Assembly: GCA_020441995.1 (NCBI GenBank)
Contig: JAGRLC010000006.1
Coordinates: forward strand, 84,929 to 148,928
Reading direction: 5' to 3'
Length of the DNA: 64,000 nucleotides
Origin: Rhodobiaceae bacterium
GTDB lineage: Bacteria; Pseudomonadota; Alphaproteobacteria; Rhizobiales; Tepidamorphaceae
Below the pieces are notes generated by a model, which saw nothing but the letters and a program-made list of their open reading frames with translations, was not told the DNA's origin and ran no database searches. Both the position numbers and the translations under genes were made by a program. Below, piece by piece: positions 26,612 to 34,844 of this stretch (positions within the stretch are counted from its first letter, which is position 1; each line of letters begins with the position of its first letter).

Positions 26612-27652
26612 CTATTCGGTCAGCATTTCCTGATACATCTCGGCGGCCTTGGCTTCCCACTTGATGTACCAATCAAGCGAGATCGGCAGTTGCTTGGCAG
26701 CGTTCTCCGGAGAGGACGGCAGGCCGGCTGCGACTTCCGCGGTGATCTCGCCGGTATCGTAGGCGGCTTTGTTGGTCGGGCCGTAGGTGATGTATTTCGG
26801 CAGATCGTCCTGGTACTCGGGCTTGGAGATCTCGGCCAGGAACTGCATCGCGACGTCCTTGTTGGGCGCGCCCTTCGGAATCGCGAAGCAGTCGTAATCG
26901 AGCAGCGCCTGGTTGAAGCTGTACTTCACCTTGCCGCCGTCCTTGGCCGCGTTGTCGAAGCGGCCGTTCCAGCCGGTCGTCATGTCGACTTCGCCGTCCT
27001 TCATCAGCTGCGCATGCTGCGCGCCCGACGACCAGAACACGTCGATATGGGGCTTCAGTTCGCGGATCTTGTCGATCGCGCGCTTGATGCCTTCCTCGCT
27101 GTCGAGAACCTTGTAGACGTCCTCTGGCGCGACGCCGTCGGCCATCAGCGCCGGCTCAAGCGCACCGGCAACCTTGCCGCGATAGGCGCGCTTGCCGGGG
27201 AACTTCTCGACATCCCAGAAGTCGGCCCAGCTCTGCGGGCCGTTGTCGCCATAGGTCTCGGTGTTCCACGCATAGACGGTGGAGAACACGTCGCCGCCGA
27301 CGCAGTATTTGGAGTAGAGGTTGGGATAGAAGGTGGATACGTCGATAACGTTGTAATCCAGTTCCTCGAGAAGGCCGTCGGCGCCGGCGCGCGCAGCGGA
27401 GCCCGAGCCGCTGGCGACGATATCAAGCGTGACCGCGCCGGTTTCCACCTGCAGCTTCACGTCCGACATGCCGCCATAGGTTTCCTGCTTAACCTTGACG
27501 CCGGTGTTGGCTTCGGCGGGTTCGAAAAGCGCCTTGCTCTGCGCTTCCTGATAGGAGCCGCCCCATGAGGCGATGGTGACCTGTTTTTCTTGGGCAACAG
27601 CGGCGATGGCGATCATCGCGGCCGTCAGGCTGAGTGCTATTTTCAGTTTCAT
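26612..27652 (-). CDS. Periplasmic substrate-binding protein, PotD/PotF-like
   Basis: The 346-residue binding protein of the ABC importer has a Sec signal peptide (MKLKIALSLTAAMIAIAAVAQ). The mature part opens with VTIASWGGSYQEAQSKA, the first strand of the spermidine/putrescine-type family. GAGGAG lies 7 bases before the start at 27652. The ligand cannot be read from the sequence. The neighbouring amine oxidase and DadA-like enzyme suggest an amine or N-substituted amino acid. It is the first gene of the ABC-cupin operon. Confidence 0.91.
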   Translation of the reverse strand: MKLKIALSLTAAMIAIAAVAQEKQVTIASWGGSYQEAQSKALFEPAEANTGVKVKQETYGGMSDVKLQVETGAVTLDIVASGSGSAARAGADGLLEELDYNVIDVSTFYPNLYSKYCVGGDVFSTVYAWNTETYGDNGPQSWADFWDVEKFPGKRAYRGKVAGALEPALMADGVAPEDVYKVLDSEEGIKRAIDKIRELKPHIDVFWSSGAQHAQLMKDGEVDMTTGWNGRFDNAAKDGGKVKYSFNQALLDYDCFAIPKGAPNKDVAMQFLAEISKPEYQDDLPKYITYGPTNKAAYDTGEITAEVAAGLPSSPENAAKQLPISLDWYIKWEAKAAEMYQEMLTE

Positions 27653-27733
27653 CTCGTTCTCCTCTCTGTTTTTCGTTTTGTTACGGCATATTCCGTTCGT
27701 GCCGGATGGCCGGGCCACCCGGTGAATTTCTCG

Positions 27734-29050
27734 TCAGACGGCTTTCGCCGCCCGGCGGCATTGCATGTCGTCGATCCAGCGGTAGTAGGCGACCGCGCCC
27801 GGCAGGAACCATGGGCTGCCGGTGTAGAACGGTCGCGTCGGGTTGGGCAGGTCGTCGAAAGCGGTTGCGCCTTCCTTCAGGCCGAGCACTTTCTGGCCCG
27901 CGCGCATCCCGAGATACCCCGCCATCGACACGCCGGACCCGCAGTAGCCGAGCGCATAATGCACACCGTCATGCACGCCGGTGTGGGCCAGTTCATCGAA
28001 TGTGTAGGCGACGATGCCGCTCCACGAATGCGAGATCGCGCAGCCTTCAAGCTGCGGGAAGATGCGGCACATGCTGTCGTAAAGGCGCGGCGTGCTGGCC
28101 TGGGTGTCGGTTTCGCGCGCCGAGACCCGGCCGCCGAAAACGATCCTGCGCCGGTCGGGTGAGGGGCGATAGTAGTAGATTACCTTGCAGGTGTCGCAGG
28201 CGATCCGGTTGGTGGGAAACAGTTCGTCGATGAGTGCCTCGGGCAGTTCCTCGGTGGCGATGATATAGCTGCCGATGGGGATCACGCGGCGTTGGATCCA
28301 TGGAACCAGCCCCGCCGTGTAGCCATTGGTGGCAACGACCACGTCACGGGCGCTGACGACACCCTTCCGCGTCGCGACCTTGAAGCCGGTACCGGCCTTC
28401 TCGATCGACAGGGCGGCGCAGTCTCCGACCACCTCCGCGCCTGCGTCGAGAGCGATGCGCAGCAATTCGCGATGCAGTTTCGCCGGGTGAACCGAACAAT
28501 ACTCGGTGAAAACAACGCCGCCGAAATAGACGTCCGAACCAAGCTCCGTGCGCTGCTCGGAATGCGGTACGGCGAAGCTTTCGATACCTTCTTGCTTACG
28601 CACCGTCTCGGCATCGCGCACCAGCGCTTCGTAGTGCCGCGGCGTGTGGGCCGCATGATAGCGGCCAGAGCGGCGGAAGTCGCAATCGAGGTTTTCGCTG
28701 GAAACGAAGCCGCCGAGCCATTCCAGTGCGGCGCGGCCTTCGCCGCGGATGGCGTGGGCCTTCCGTTCCCCGAATTTCGCGGTCAGCTTGGCAAGCGAGG
28801 GTTTGACGCTGGTGCTGATATGCCCGCCATTGCGGGTGCTGCATCCAAAGCCCGGATTGGCGGCGTCGATGATCAGCGTCGAGCGGCCGCCGCGCGCCGT
28901 CTCAATCGCCGCGTTGAGGCCGGTATAGCCCGATCCGATGATGAGGACATCGACGGTTTCAGGAGGTATTTCGGAAATGTCCGGAACGTCCCCCAACTGG
29001 TCATGCCAGTAAGGATGCTGGTGTGCCGCAACTGTCGTTTTGCGAGGCAT
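27734..29050 (-). CDS. FAD-dependent amine oxidase, PuuB/OrdL-like
   Basis: The 438-residue DAO-superfamily enzyme resembles gamma-glutamylputrescine oxidase. Features are an N-terminal His/Trp-rich segment, the FAD fold VLIIGSGYTGLNAAIETARGG, NGGHISTSVKPS, and a C-terminal HYALGYCGSGVSMAGYLG flavin-site loop. The start at 29050 has GGGAG 6 bases upstream; an ATG at 29056 sits directly on that site. A copy of the operator-like repeat ends 81 bp before the start. The enzyme probably deaminates the imported amine to an aldehyde, which the local aldehyde dehydrogenase could use. Confidence 0.88.
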   Translation of the reverse strand: MPRKTTVAAHQHPYWHDQLGDVPDISEIPPETVDVLIIGSGYTGLNAAIETARGGRSTLIIDAANPGFGCSTRNGGHISTSVKPSLAKLTAKFGERKAHAIRGEGRAALEWLGGFVSSENLDCDFRRSGRYHAAHTPRHYEALVRDAETVRKQEGIESFAVPHSEQRTELGSDVYFGGVVFTEYCSVHPAKLHRELLRIALDAGAEVVGDCAALSIEKAGTGFKVATRKGVVSARDVVVATNGYTAGLVPWIQRRVIPIGSYIIATEELPEALIDELFPTNRIACDTCKVIYYYRPSPDRRRIVFGGRVSARETDTQASTPRLYDSMCRIFPQLEGCAISHSWSGIVAYTFDELAHTGVHDGVHYALGYCGSGVSMAGYLGMRAGQKVLGLKEGATAFDDLPNPTRPFYTGSPWFLPGAVAYYRWIDDMQCRRAAKAV

Positions 29051-29131
29051 CAACATCTCCCAACGCCACGGCGGGACACTCCCCCGGAGTGGAAACAGGT
29101 TAAAACGTTAGGTCAGCATTGGTCCCATGCT

Positions 29132-29161
29132 CATATCCAATTTAACAAAAGGACCATACCA
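29132..29161 (-). promoter_or_regulatory. Bipartite direct repeat, site 2 of 4 (putative MocR operator)
   Basis: Read towards the PuuB-like gene it is TGGTATG-N15-TGGATATG, with both half-sites identical to site 1. It ends 81 bp before the start at 29050. The base context AAT before the first TGG is shared with site 3. Confidence 0.72.
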
Positions 29162-29200
29162 ATTCTGGGTGACCGCCGTGCGGCGGCGCCATGGCAGATC

Positions 29201-30400
29201 CTACAGAAGGTCCGCCAGCGCCTGCGGCATCCAGTGGGTCTCGCGGCGGCTCGCCTTGAAGAAGCAGCGCCCATATTTCTCCAAAGCCTTGTGGTCGATT
29301 TCGAAGCCAAGTCCCGGCGCCTGCGGCATGTCGAACCAGCCGCGGTCATGCATCATCGGTTTCATCATGATGGCATCGCGTCCATGCGGAACCCAGCCGG
29401 GTTCATTAAGCGGATATTCGAACACCATCTCGCCGGCGAAGCCGCTGGCGGCGAAGACATGCGCGTTGGCGATAAAGCCGAAACCGTTCGACCATGTATG
29501 CGGAGAGAACTTCACTCCGGCTTCGTGGCAGACCCTGGCGACATCCAGGCTCTGCTTGATACCGCCGGCCCACATGGCATCGGGCTGGTAGATGTCGTAG
29601 CAGCCCATTTTCACCATGCGGGCGAGCTCGCGATAACCCATGACGTGCAATTCCCCGCCGGCAATCGGCACGCGCGAATAGTCTCTCAATTGAGCCATTT
29701 CCTCGTGCCACTCGCCGAAGAGGGGCTCCTCCACCCAGGCCAGTTCCACATCGGCGGCGGCATCGGCGAAACGCTTTGCGCGTTCAAGCGACCACTTCGG
29801 CGCGTCGGCAAGCTGCGTCAGGCGGAAGGCCTGATTGCAGTCGACGGAGATCTTCATCCGCCCCTGCATGTAGGTCGCGATATCGCTTATGTGTTCGATG
29901 TCGACCTTTTCATCCCAGTCGTGGACGCGAATCTTCATCGTGTCGAAGCCTTCGGCAAGGCGCTTCTCGGCTTCCTCGCGGCGCTCCCCGGGGTCGCGGA
30001 TCTCTCCTGACGATGCGTAGAGCCTGAGGCGATCGTCGGTGCCGCCGAGCAGCTTGTAGACCGGAAGGCCGGCATTCTTGCCCTTGATGTCCCAAAAAGC
30101 GGGTTCCAGCCACCAGTTGAAATTGCCTCCGACCGCCAAGATGTGTATGCGCTCGCTTAAACGTTCGATGTCTTCCGGATCCTGTCCCAGAAACAGCCCT
30201 GCAAGGTTGTCGCCCAGCCCGGCTCGCTCTCGGCCCGCACCGGTGAAAGCGCTCCAGCCTTCCACGCCGTCATCGGTTATGAAGCGGACGAGATAGAAAG
30301 AGACCGTGTGCCTGACGAGGCCGGGCATCCAGCTTGGCGCGAACGGCGCGGGCAGGGGCGCGTTCACATGATAGAGTTCGATGCGATCGATAACTTGCAT
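29201..30400 (-). CDS. Mandelate racemase/muconate lactonizing-type enolase-superfamily enzyme (first copy)
   Basis: The 399-residue enzyme of the mandelate-racemase subgroup shows, in order, the KxR motif (TMKIRV), metal ligands in SVDCNQ, VEEPLF and AGGELH, then the Asp (YQPDA) and His (SPHTWSNG) general-acid/base pair. Members dehydrate acid sugars or epimerise hydroxy and amino acids by removing the alpha-proton. The substrate is not predictable here. The start at 30400 follows AAGGGA. A fourth copy of the operator-like repeat ends 71 bp upstream. Confidence 0.88.
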   Translation of the reverse strand: MQVIDRIELYHVNAPLPAPFAPSWMPGLVRHTVSFYLVRFITDDGVEGWSAFTGAGRERAGLGDNLAGLFLGQDPEDIERLSERIHILAVGGNFNWWLEPAFWDIKGKNAGLPVYKLLGGTDDRLRLYASSGEIRDPGERREEAEKRLAEGFDTMKIRVHDWDEKVDIEHISDIATYMQGRMKISVDCNQAFRLTQLADAPKWSLERAKRFADAAADVELAWVEEPLFGEWHEEMAQLRDYSRVPIAGGELHVMGYRELARMVKMGCYDIYQPDAMWAGGIKQSLDVARVCHEAGVKFSPHTWSNGFGFIANAHVFAASGFAGEMVFEYPLNEPGWVPHGRDAIMMKPMMHDRGWFDMPQAPGLGFEIDHKALEKYGRCFFKASRRETHWMPQALADLL

Positions 30401-30471
30401 TGCCGGTCCCTTCCCGAACGCCATGCGGCTGTTTGTATGCGGCAAACCTAGGAGGGGAATGGCCTGCTGCT

Positions 30472-30501
30472 GATAGCCATTTCCGCAAAACGATCAGGCC
30501 A
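30472..30501 (-). promoter_or_regulatory. Bipartite direct repeat, site 4 of 4 (putative MocR operator, divergent copy)
   Basis: Read towards the enolase-superfamily gene it is TGGCCTG-N15-TGGCTATC. It differs from site 1 by two substitutions in the first half-site and two in the second, but keeps the exact 15-bp spacing and the TGG cores. It ends 71 bp before the start at 30400 and lies just past the end of the regulator gene. Confidence 0.6.
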
Positions 30502-30504
30502 ATA

Positions 30505-31983
30505 TCAGCTCAGCGCCGGCAGGCCGCACAGGACCTTCATGCCGCGCCTGATGTCTTCCGGCGCGGCGGTGCCGAAGCCCAGCACCAGACCTGATTGACT
30601 GATGGGGCTAAGGCAATAACGGCTGAGAGGGGCGAGGACGACGCCTTTTTCCGCTGCTTGCGCGACGGCCGTGTGCTCGTCGATGCCCGGCGCCAGATCG
30701 GCATGGGTATGAAAGCCGCCGATGGTTTCGTGCAGGCGGATGCTGCCGGGCAGGGAGCGGCCTGCTTCCATCAGCGCTTCGTAACGCGCCTTGTAGAGCC
30801 GGCGCATCATCCGGATATGCGTTGCGAAGTGACCTTCGTCCATGAAGTCGGCGACGATGGCCTGCGTCGCGGTTGAAGGCACGCTTGCCCAGAGCTGGAA
30901 CATCCGGTCGAAGGCCGCGATCATGCGTTCGGGCACGAGGATGAAACCAAGCCGCAGCGAGGGGAACAGCGACTTGGAGAAAGTTCCGACATAAAGAACG
31001 CGGCCCTGCGTATCCGTGCCGTAGAGGGCCGGTTGGGCGACGTTGCCGTAGTAGAACTCGCCATCGTAGTCGTCTTCTATGATGAGCGCTTCAGAGGCTT
31101 CGGCGGCTTTGAGAAGTTCGAACCGTCTTTGAAGCGACATGACATGGCCGAGCGGCTGCTGGTGCGACGGGGTCACGAAAGCGAGCCGGAAGCCGGGCGC
31201 CTTTGCGAGGCCGTCTGAAACCACAAGCCCTTCGCTGTCGACATCGACCGGCACCATCTCCGCGCCTTCCGAAACGAGCGCGTTGCGTGCGCCGGAGGCG
31301 CCGGGATTTTCCATCCAGACCTTGCTGCCGGGGTTCAGGAACAGCCGCCCGATCAGCGAGAAGGCGTGCTGTGCGCCGCAGGTTATGAAGATCTGCTCGG
31401 CGTTGCACTTAATGCCCTTCATGGCGCCGAGATGGGTCGCGATCGCGCGGCGCAGGGCCTCGAGCCCCTTCGGCTGGCCGTAGCCCATGACCGCGCCACG
31501 CTCACCGCGCAGGTGGCGGGCGGACAGCCGCGCCCAATGCGCCATGGGAAAGGCGTCGAGCGCTGGCAGCGCCGTGACGAAGGCGCGCGCTTCATGCGGC
31601 AGCCAGGTGCGGCGGGCGTAATCGTGCTCACGCGCGGTGACGATGCCGGACAGGCGCGGCGCATCGTCCTTGGGCGGTTCGTCGATGTTGGCAGGCGCGG
31701 GCGTGCGTTGATGCTCCAGCGTCTCGCTGACATAGGTGCCGGCGCCGACACGGCTGACCACCATGCCCTCGGCTGCCAGCCTGTCGATGGCGTCGATCAC
31801 TGTTGTGCGCGATACCCCGGTTTCGCGCGCCAGCGTCCGCGTTGCGGGCAGGCGCTCGCCGGTGCGCAAGCCGCCCGACAGGATGATGTCGCGCAACGCC
31901 ATGTAGAGCTGGACGCTGATGCTGCGGCGCGAATTGCGATCCAGATTGATCGCGCTCAACAAGGCGCCGGATGCCTGCTTCAC
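30505..31983 (-). CDS. MocR/GabR-type transcriptional regulator (GntR HTH fused to an aminotransferase fold)
   Basis: The 492-residue protein fuses an N-terminal GntR winged helix (about 15-85: SVQLYMALRDIILSGG, LPATRTLARETGVSRTTV) to a fold-type-I PLP domain. The PLP-lysine region is YVGTFSKSLFPSLRLGFI, and IIEDDYDGEF carries the cofactor-binding Asp. MocR proteins bind direct repeats and respond to PLP adducts of amines or amino acids. The start GTG at 31983 has GGAG 7 bases upstream; an in-frame TTG at 32010 would lie inside the site at 31999-32028. It is divergent from the second enolase-family gene and is the likely regulator of the island. Confidence 0.93.
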   Translation of the reverse strand: MKQASGALLSAINLDRNSRRSISVQLYMALRDIILSGGLRTGERLPATRTLARETGVSRTTVIDAIDRLAAEGMVVSRVGAGTYVSETLEHQRTPAPANIDEPPKDDAPRLSGIVTAREHDYARRTWLPHEARAFVTALPALDAFPMAHWARLSARHLRGERGAVMGYGQPKGLEALRRAIATHLGAMKGIKCNAEQIFITCGAQHAFSLIGRLFLNPGSKVWMENPGASGARNALVSEGAEMVPVDVDSEGLVVSDGLAKAPGFRLAFVTPSHQQPLGHVMSLQRRFELLKAAEASEALIIEDDYDGEFYYGNVAQPALYGTDTQGRVLYVGTFSKSLFPSLRLGFILVPERMIAAFDRMFQLWASVPSTATQAIVADFMDEGHFATHIRMMRRLYKARYEALMEAGRSLPGSIRLHETIGGFHTHADLAPGIDEHTAVAQAAEKGVVLAPLSRYCLSPISQSGLVLGFGTAAPEDIRRGMKVLCGLPALS

Positions 31984-31998
31984 GGCAATCTCCGAAAT

Positions 31999-32028
31999 TG
32001 GTCTGTACAAGTTCGCTAAATGGATATT
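31999..32028 (+). promoter_or_regulatory. Bipartite direct repeat, site 3 of 4 (putative MocR operator)
   Basis: On the + strand TGGTCTG-N15-TGGATATT ends 62 bp before the start of the enolase-superfamily gene at 32091. Its other end lies 15 bp from the regulator's own GTG at 31983, so binding could also control the regulator gene itself. Confidence 0.7.
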
Positions 32029-32090
32029 CTAACTATGCCAATTTTCCAACAGCCTCACACAAAGCCAAGAATACGTCCGGGTGAGAGACC

Positions 32091-33194
32091 ATGAAGCTCA
32101 AGACGATCGAGACCTTTACCAATGAATTCGTCTGCTTCGTGCGCGCCACCGCCGAGGATGGTTCGCAAGGCTGGGGGCAGGTCGCGCCCTACTACGCAGA
32201 CATCACCGCGCAGGTGGTGCACCGGCAGGTCGCGCCTTACGCGCTCGGAATGGACTGTTTCGACATCGACGCGATCCTCGAACTTGTCCGCGACCGCGAG
32301 CACAAGTTCCCCGGTTCATACCTGCGCCGCGCCATGGGCGGCGTCGATACCGCGCTGTGGGATATGCGCGGCAAGATCGAGGGCAAGCCGGTCTGCGAGC
32401 TGATCGGCGGCTCGCCGGGCACGTTCCGCGCCTATGCCTCATCGATGAAACGCGACATCACGCCGGAAGACGAAGCCGAACGGTTTATCCGGCTGCGTGA
32501 CGAGTTCGGTTTCGATGCCTTCAAGTTCCGCGTCGGGGCCGAGGTCGGCCGCGACCGTGACGAATGGCCGGGACGCACCGAGGAGATCGTGCCAACGATC
32601 CGCAAGGCGCTCGGCGACGACGTGGCGCTGCTGGTCGATGCGAATTCCTGCTTCTCGCCGGGGCGCGCAATCGAGGTCGGTCATCTGCTGCAGGACCATG
32701 GCATCTCTCACTATGAGGAACCGTGCCCCTATTGGGAGTTCGAGCAGACCAAACAGGTGACGGACGCGCTCGACATCGATGTCACCGGCGGCGAGCAGGA
32801 CTGCATGATGGCGAACTGGAAGGGCATGATCGATGGCAGGATCGTCGATGTGCTGCAGCCCGATGTCCTGTATCTCGGCGGCATCTCGCGCTCGCTCAAG
32901 GTCGCCCGCATGGCGGAGGCAGCCGGCATGCCCATCACGCCGCACGCGGCGAACATGTCGATGGTGACGATTTTCACCATGCACCTGCTGAGATCGATCC
33001 CGAATGCCGGCAAATATCTGGAATTCTCGATCGAGGGGCTGGATTATTATCCTTGGCAGGATGGGCTTTACACCTCCGACCCTTATGTGATCACGGACGG
33101 CAAGGCGACCGTGACCGATGCACCAGGCTGGGGCGTCGAGGTCAGCCCGGAATGGCTGGACAAGGCCAGCTACCAGATCAGCACCGCTGAGTAG
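32091..33194 (+). CDS. Mandelate racemase/muconate lactonizing-type enolase-superfamily enzyme (second copy)
   Basis: The 367-residue member of the mandelate-racemase subgroup shows KFR (AFKFRVG), metal ligands in LVDANS, YEEPCP and GGEQD, and the Asp/His pair in LQPDV and TPHAANMS. It is clearly different from the first copy at 29201-30400 in length and motif context, so it is not a recent duplicate. It starts the two-gene unit with the aldehyde dehydrogenase 18 bp downstream and is divergent from the MocR gene. A GGTGAGAG site precedes the ATG. The substrate is unknown. Confidence 0.88.
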   Translation: MKLKTIETFTNEFVCFVRATAEDGSQGWGQVAPYYADITAQVVHRQVAPYALGMDCFDIDAILELVRDREHKFPGSYLRRAMGGVDTALWDMRGKIEGKPVCELIGGSPGTFRAYASSMKRDITPEDEAERFIRLRDEFGFDAFKFRVGAEVGRDRDEWPGRTEEIVPTIRKALGDDVALLVDANSCFSPGRAIEVGHLLQDHGISHYEEPCPYWEFEQTKQVTDALDIDVTGGEQDCMMANWKGMIDGRIVDVLQPDVLYLGGISRSLKVARMAEAAGMPITPHAANMSMVTIFTMHLLRSIPNAGKYLEFSIEGLDYYPWQDGLYTSDPYVITDGKATVTDAPGWGVEVSPEWLDKASYQISTAE

Positions 33195-33212
33195 CCCAGG
33201 ACGGAGTGGATC

Positions 33213-34691
33213 ATGAATATTGAGGCGATACTCGCAGGCAAGCCTGTCGAAGGGCTGCCCGGGGGCCACTTCATTGCGGGCAAGTTTACCCCGTCCGCTG
33301 GCGGCGTCACTATGGAAAGCTTCGACGCCGGGCGCGGCGCGGCTTTCGCAACATTTGCCGCCGGCACGGCGGAAGATATCGACCGGGCGGTGACAAGCGC
33401 GCGCCAGGCGTTTCAGACCGTGTGGCGCGATACCGCGCCTGCCGAGCGCGGGCGTATCCTGACCCGCGCGGCGCAAATGATCCGTGCGGATGCCGAACGC
33501 ATCGCAATCGTCGAAAGCATCGACAGCGGCAAGCCGCTCAACGAGGCGCGCGGCGATGTGAACGGCGCGGCGCGCGCATTCGAGTATTACGCCGGCGCCT
33601 GCGACAAGCTGCAGGGCGATACCTTCCCGCTGCCGCGCAACTATCTCGGCTACAGCGTCTACGAGCCGGTCGGCGTCAGCGCCCAGATCATCCCGTGGAA
33701 CTTCCCGATTTCGACAGCTGCGCGCGGCATCGCGCCAGCGCTTGCGGCGGGCTGCACGGTCGTCGCGAAGCCGGCGGAGACGACGCCGTTCTCGGCGCTC
33801 CTGCTGGCCGAGCTGCTGTCGAAGGCCGGACTGCCGGACGGTGTCTGCAACGTTGTGACCGGGACGGGCAGGGAAGCAGGCGCGCCGCTCGTCGCCCACC
33901 CCGGTATCGACCAGATCACCTTCACCGGCTCCGTCACAACGGGGCAGGCGGTGATGCGGTCGGCCGCCGATCATGTCACCCGTCTGGTGCTGGAGCTTGG
34001 CGGCAAGTCTCCGGTCGTCGTGCTGGACGATTGCGACCGGGAAAGCGCGCTGACCGGCGTTCTCGGCGCAATCTACGAACATGCCGGCCAGATCTGTTCG
34101 GCCGGGTCGCGGCTGGTGATCGAACGCGGCATTCACGATACCTTCGTCGAGCAGCTTTCAAACCGCGCGCGTCAGCTTTCCATGGGCCATGGGCTGCGCG
34201 ATCCCAAGCTTGGCCCGGTGAATTCGGCGGAACATCTCGCCAAGATCGGCGGTTTCATCGACCGGGCGCGTGACCGCGGCGCGGAGATCGTTACCGGCGG
34301 TGCGGCGGCAACCGATCCGGAGACGGGGCTGGGCTGGTTCTACGAGCCGACCATCGTCGGAAACCGTCCGCCGGACGATGAATTGGTGCGTGAGGAGGTT
34401 TTCGGGCCCGTCCTGACGGTGCAGATCGCGGATGATCCCGAACACGCCCTGGCGATGGCGGCGGATTGCCAGTACGGCCTGGTCGCGGGAATCTACACCA
34501 GTAATATCTCCAACGCGCTGCGGATGGCGCGCGATATCGATGCCGGGCAGATTTTCATCAACGAGTATTTCGCCGGTGGCATCGAAGTGCCCTTCGGCGG
34601 CAACAAGCTGTCCGGCTTTGGCCGCGAGAAGGGCATTGAGGGCCTGAAGAGCTATTGCAAGCTCAAGAGCGTTGTCGCGCGCGTGGATTGA
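33213..34691 (+). CDS. NAD(P)+-dependent aldehyde dehydrogenase
   Basis: The 492-residue enzyme of the betaine-aldehyde/amino-aldehyde dehydrogenase type has the catalytic Cys295 in HAGQICSAGSRLVIE and the general-base Glu in LELGGKSP. Cofactor-site segments are IIPWNFPI, KPAETTPFSA and TFTGSVTTG, and EVFGPVL lies near the end. It follows the second enolase-family gene on the same strand with an AGGACGGAG-like site. It probably oxidises the aldehyde made by the amine oxidase of this island, which is inference from context. Confidence 0.93.
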   Translation: MNIEAILAGKPVEGLPGGHFIAGKFTPSAGGVTMESFDAGRGAAFATFAAGTAEDIDRAVTSARQAFQTVWRDTAPAERGRILTRAAQMIRADAERIAIVESIDSGKPLNEARGDVNGAARAFEYYAGACDKLQGDTFPLPRNYLGYSVYEPVGVSAQIIPWNFPISTAARGIAPALAAGCTVVAKPAETTPFSALLLAELLSKAGLPDGVCNVVTGTGREAGAPLVAHPGIDQITFTGSVTTGQAVMRSAADHVTRLVLELGGKSPVVVLDDCDRESALTGVLGAIYEHAGQICSAGSRLVIERGIHDTFVEQLSNRARQLSMGHGLRDPKLGPVNSAEHLAKIGGFIDRARDRGAEIVTGGAAATDPETGLGWFYEPTIVGNRPPDDELVREEVFGPVLTVQIADDPEHALAMAADCQYGLVAGIYTSNISNALRMARDIDAGQIFINEYFAGGIEVPFGGNKLSGFGREKGIEGLKSYCKLKSVVARVD

Positions 34692-34844
34692 GCCGCGTCT
34701 CGCCGCTGAATTTTATCCGATGACTCAATTGCGGCGGGTTTACGCCGCGAAATATCCGCGTTTGGGCCGTTGATTCCGTGTGAAGGGAACTTCGCGGCGG
34801 GCAAGCCGTTTGCCTGTTCGACGAGGTTTTTACAGGAGCACTTC

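Noticed and set aside
26243-27568. Long + strand open frame of 441 codons opposite the ABC ATPase and binding-protein genes
   Set aside because: It is antisense to two well-supported genes, lacks protein-like motifs and is explained by high GC content.
27653-27735. A possible fifth copy of the bipartite repeat upstream of the binding-protein gene (CATATTCC with a distant CCA)
   Set aside because: The half-sites do not keep the CCA/TGG cores at the fixed 22-bp spacing, so it was not counted.
32439-34136. Long - strand open frame of 565 codons opposite the second enolase-family gene and the aldehyde dehydrogenase
   Set aside because: Shadow of two conserved genes; composition is rich in Arg, Ala and His as usual for such antisense frames.
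34731-34748. GCGGCG-N6-CGCCGC stem after the aldehyde dehydrogenase gene as a terminator
   Set aside because: Only 6 bp, and no T run follows; too weak to call.
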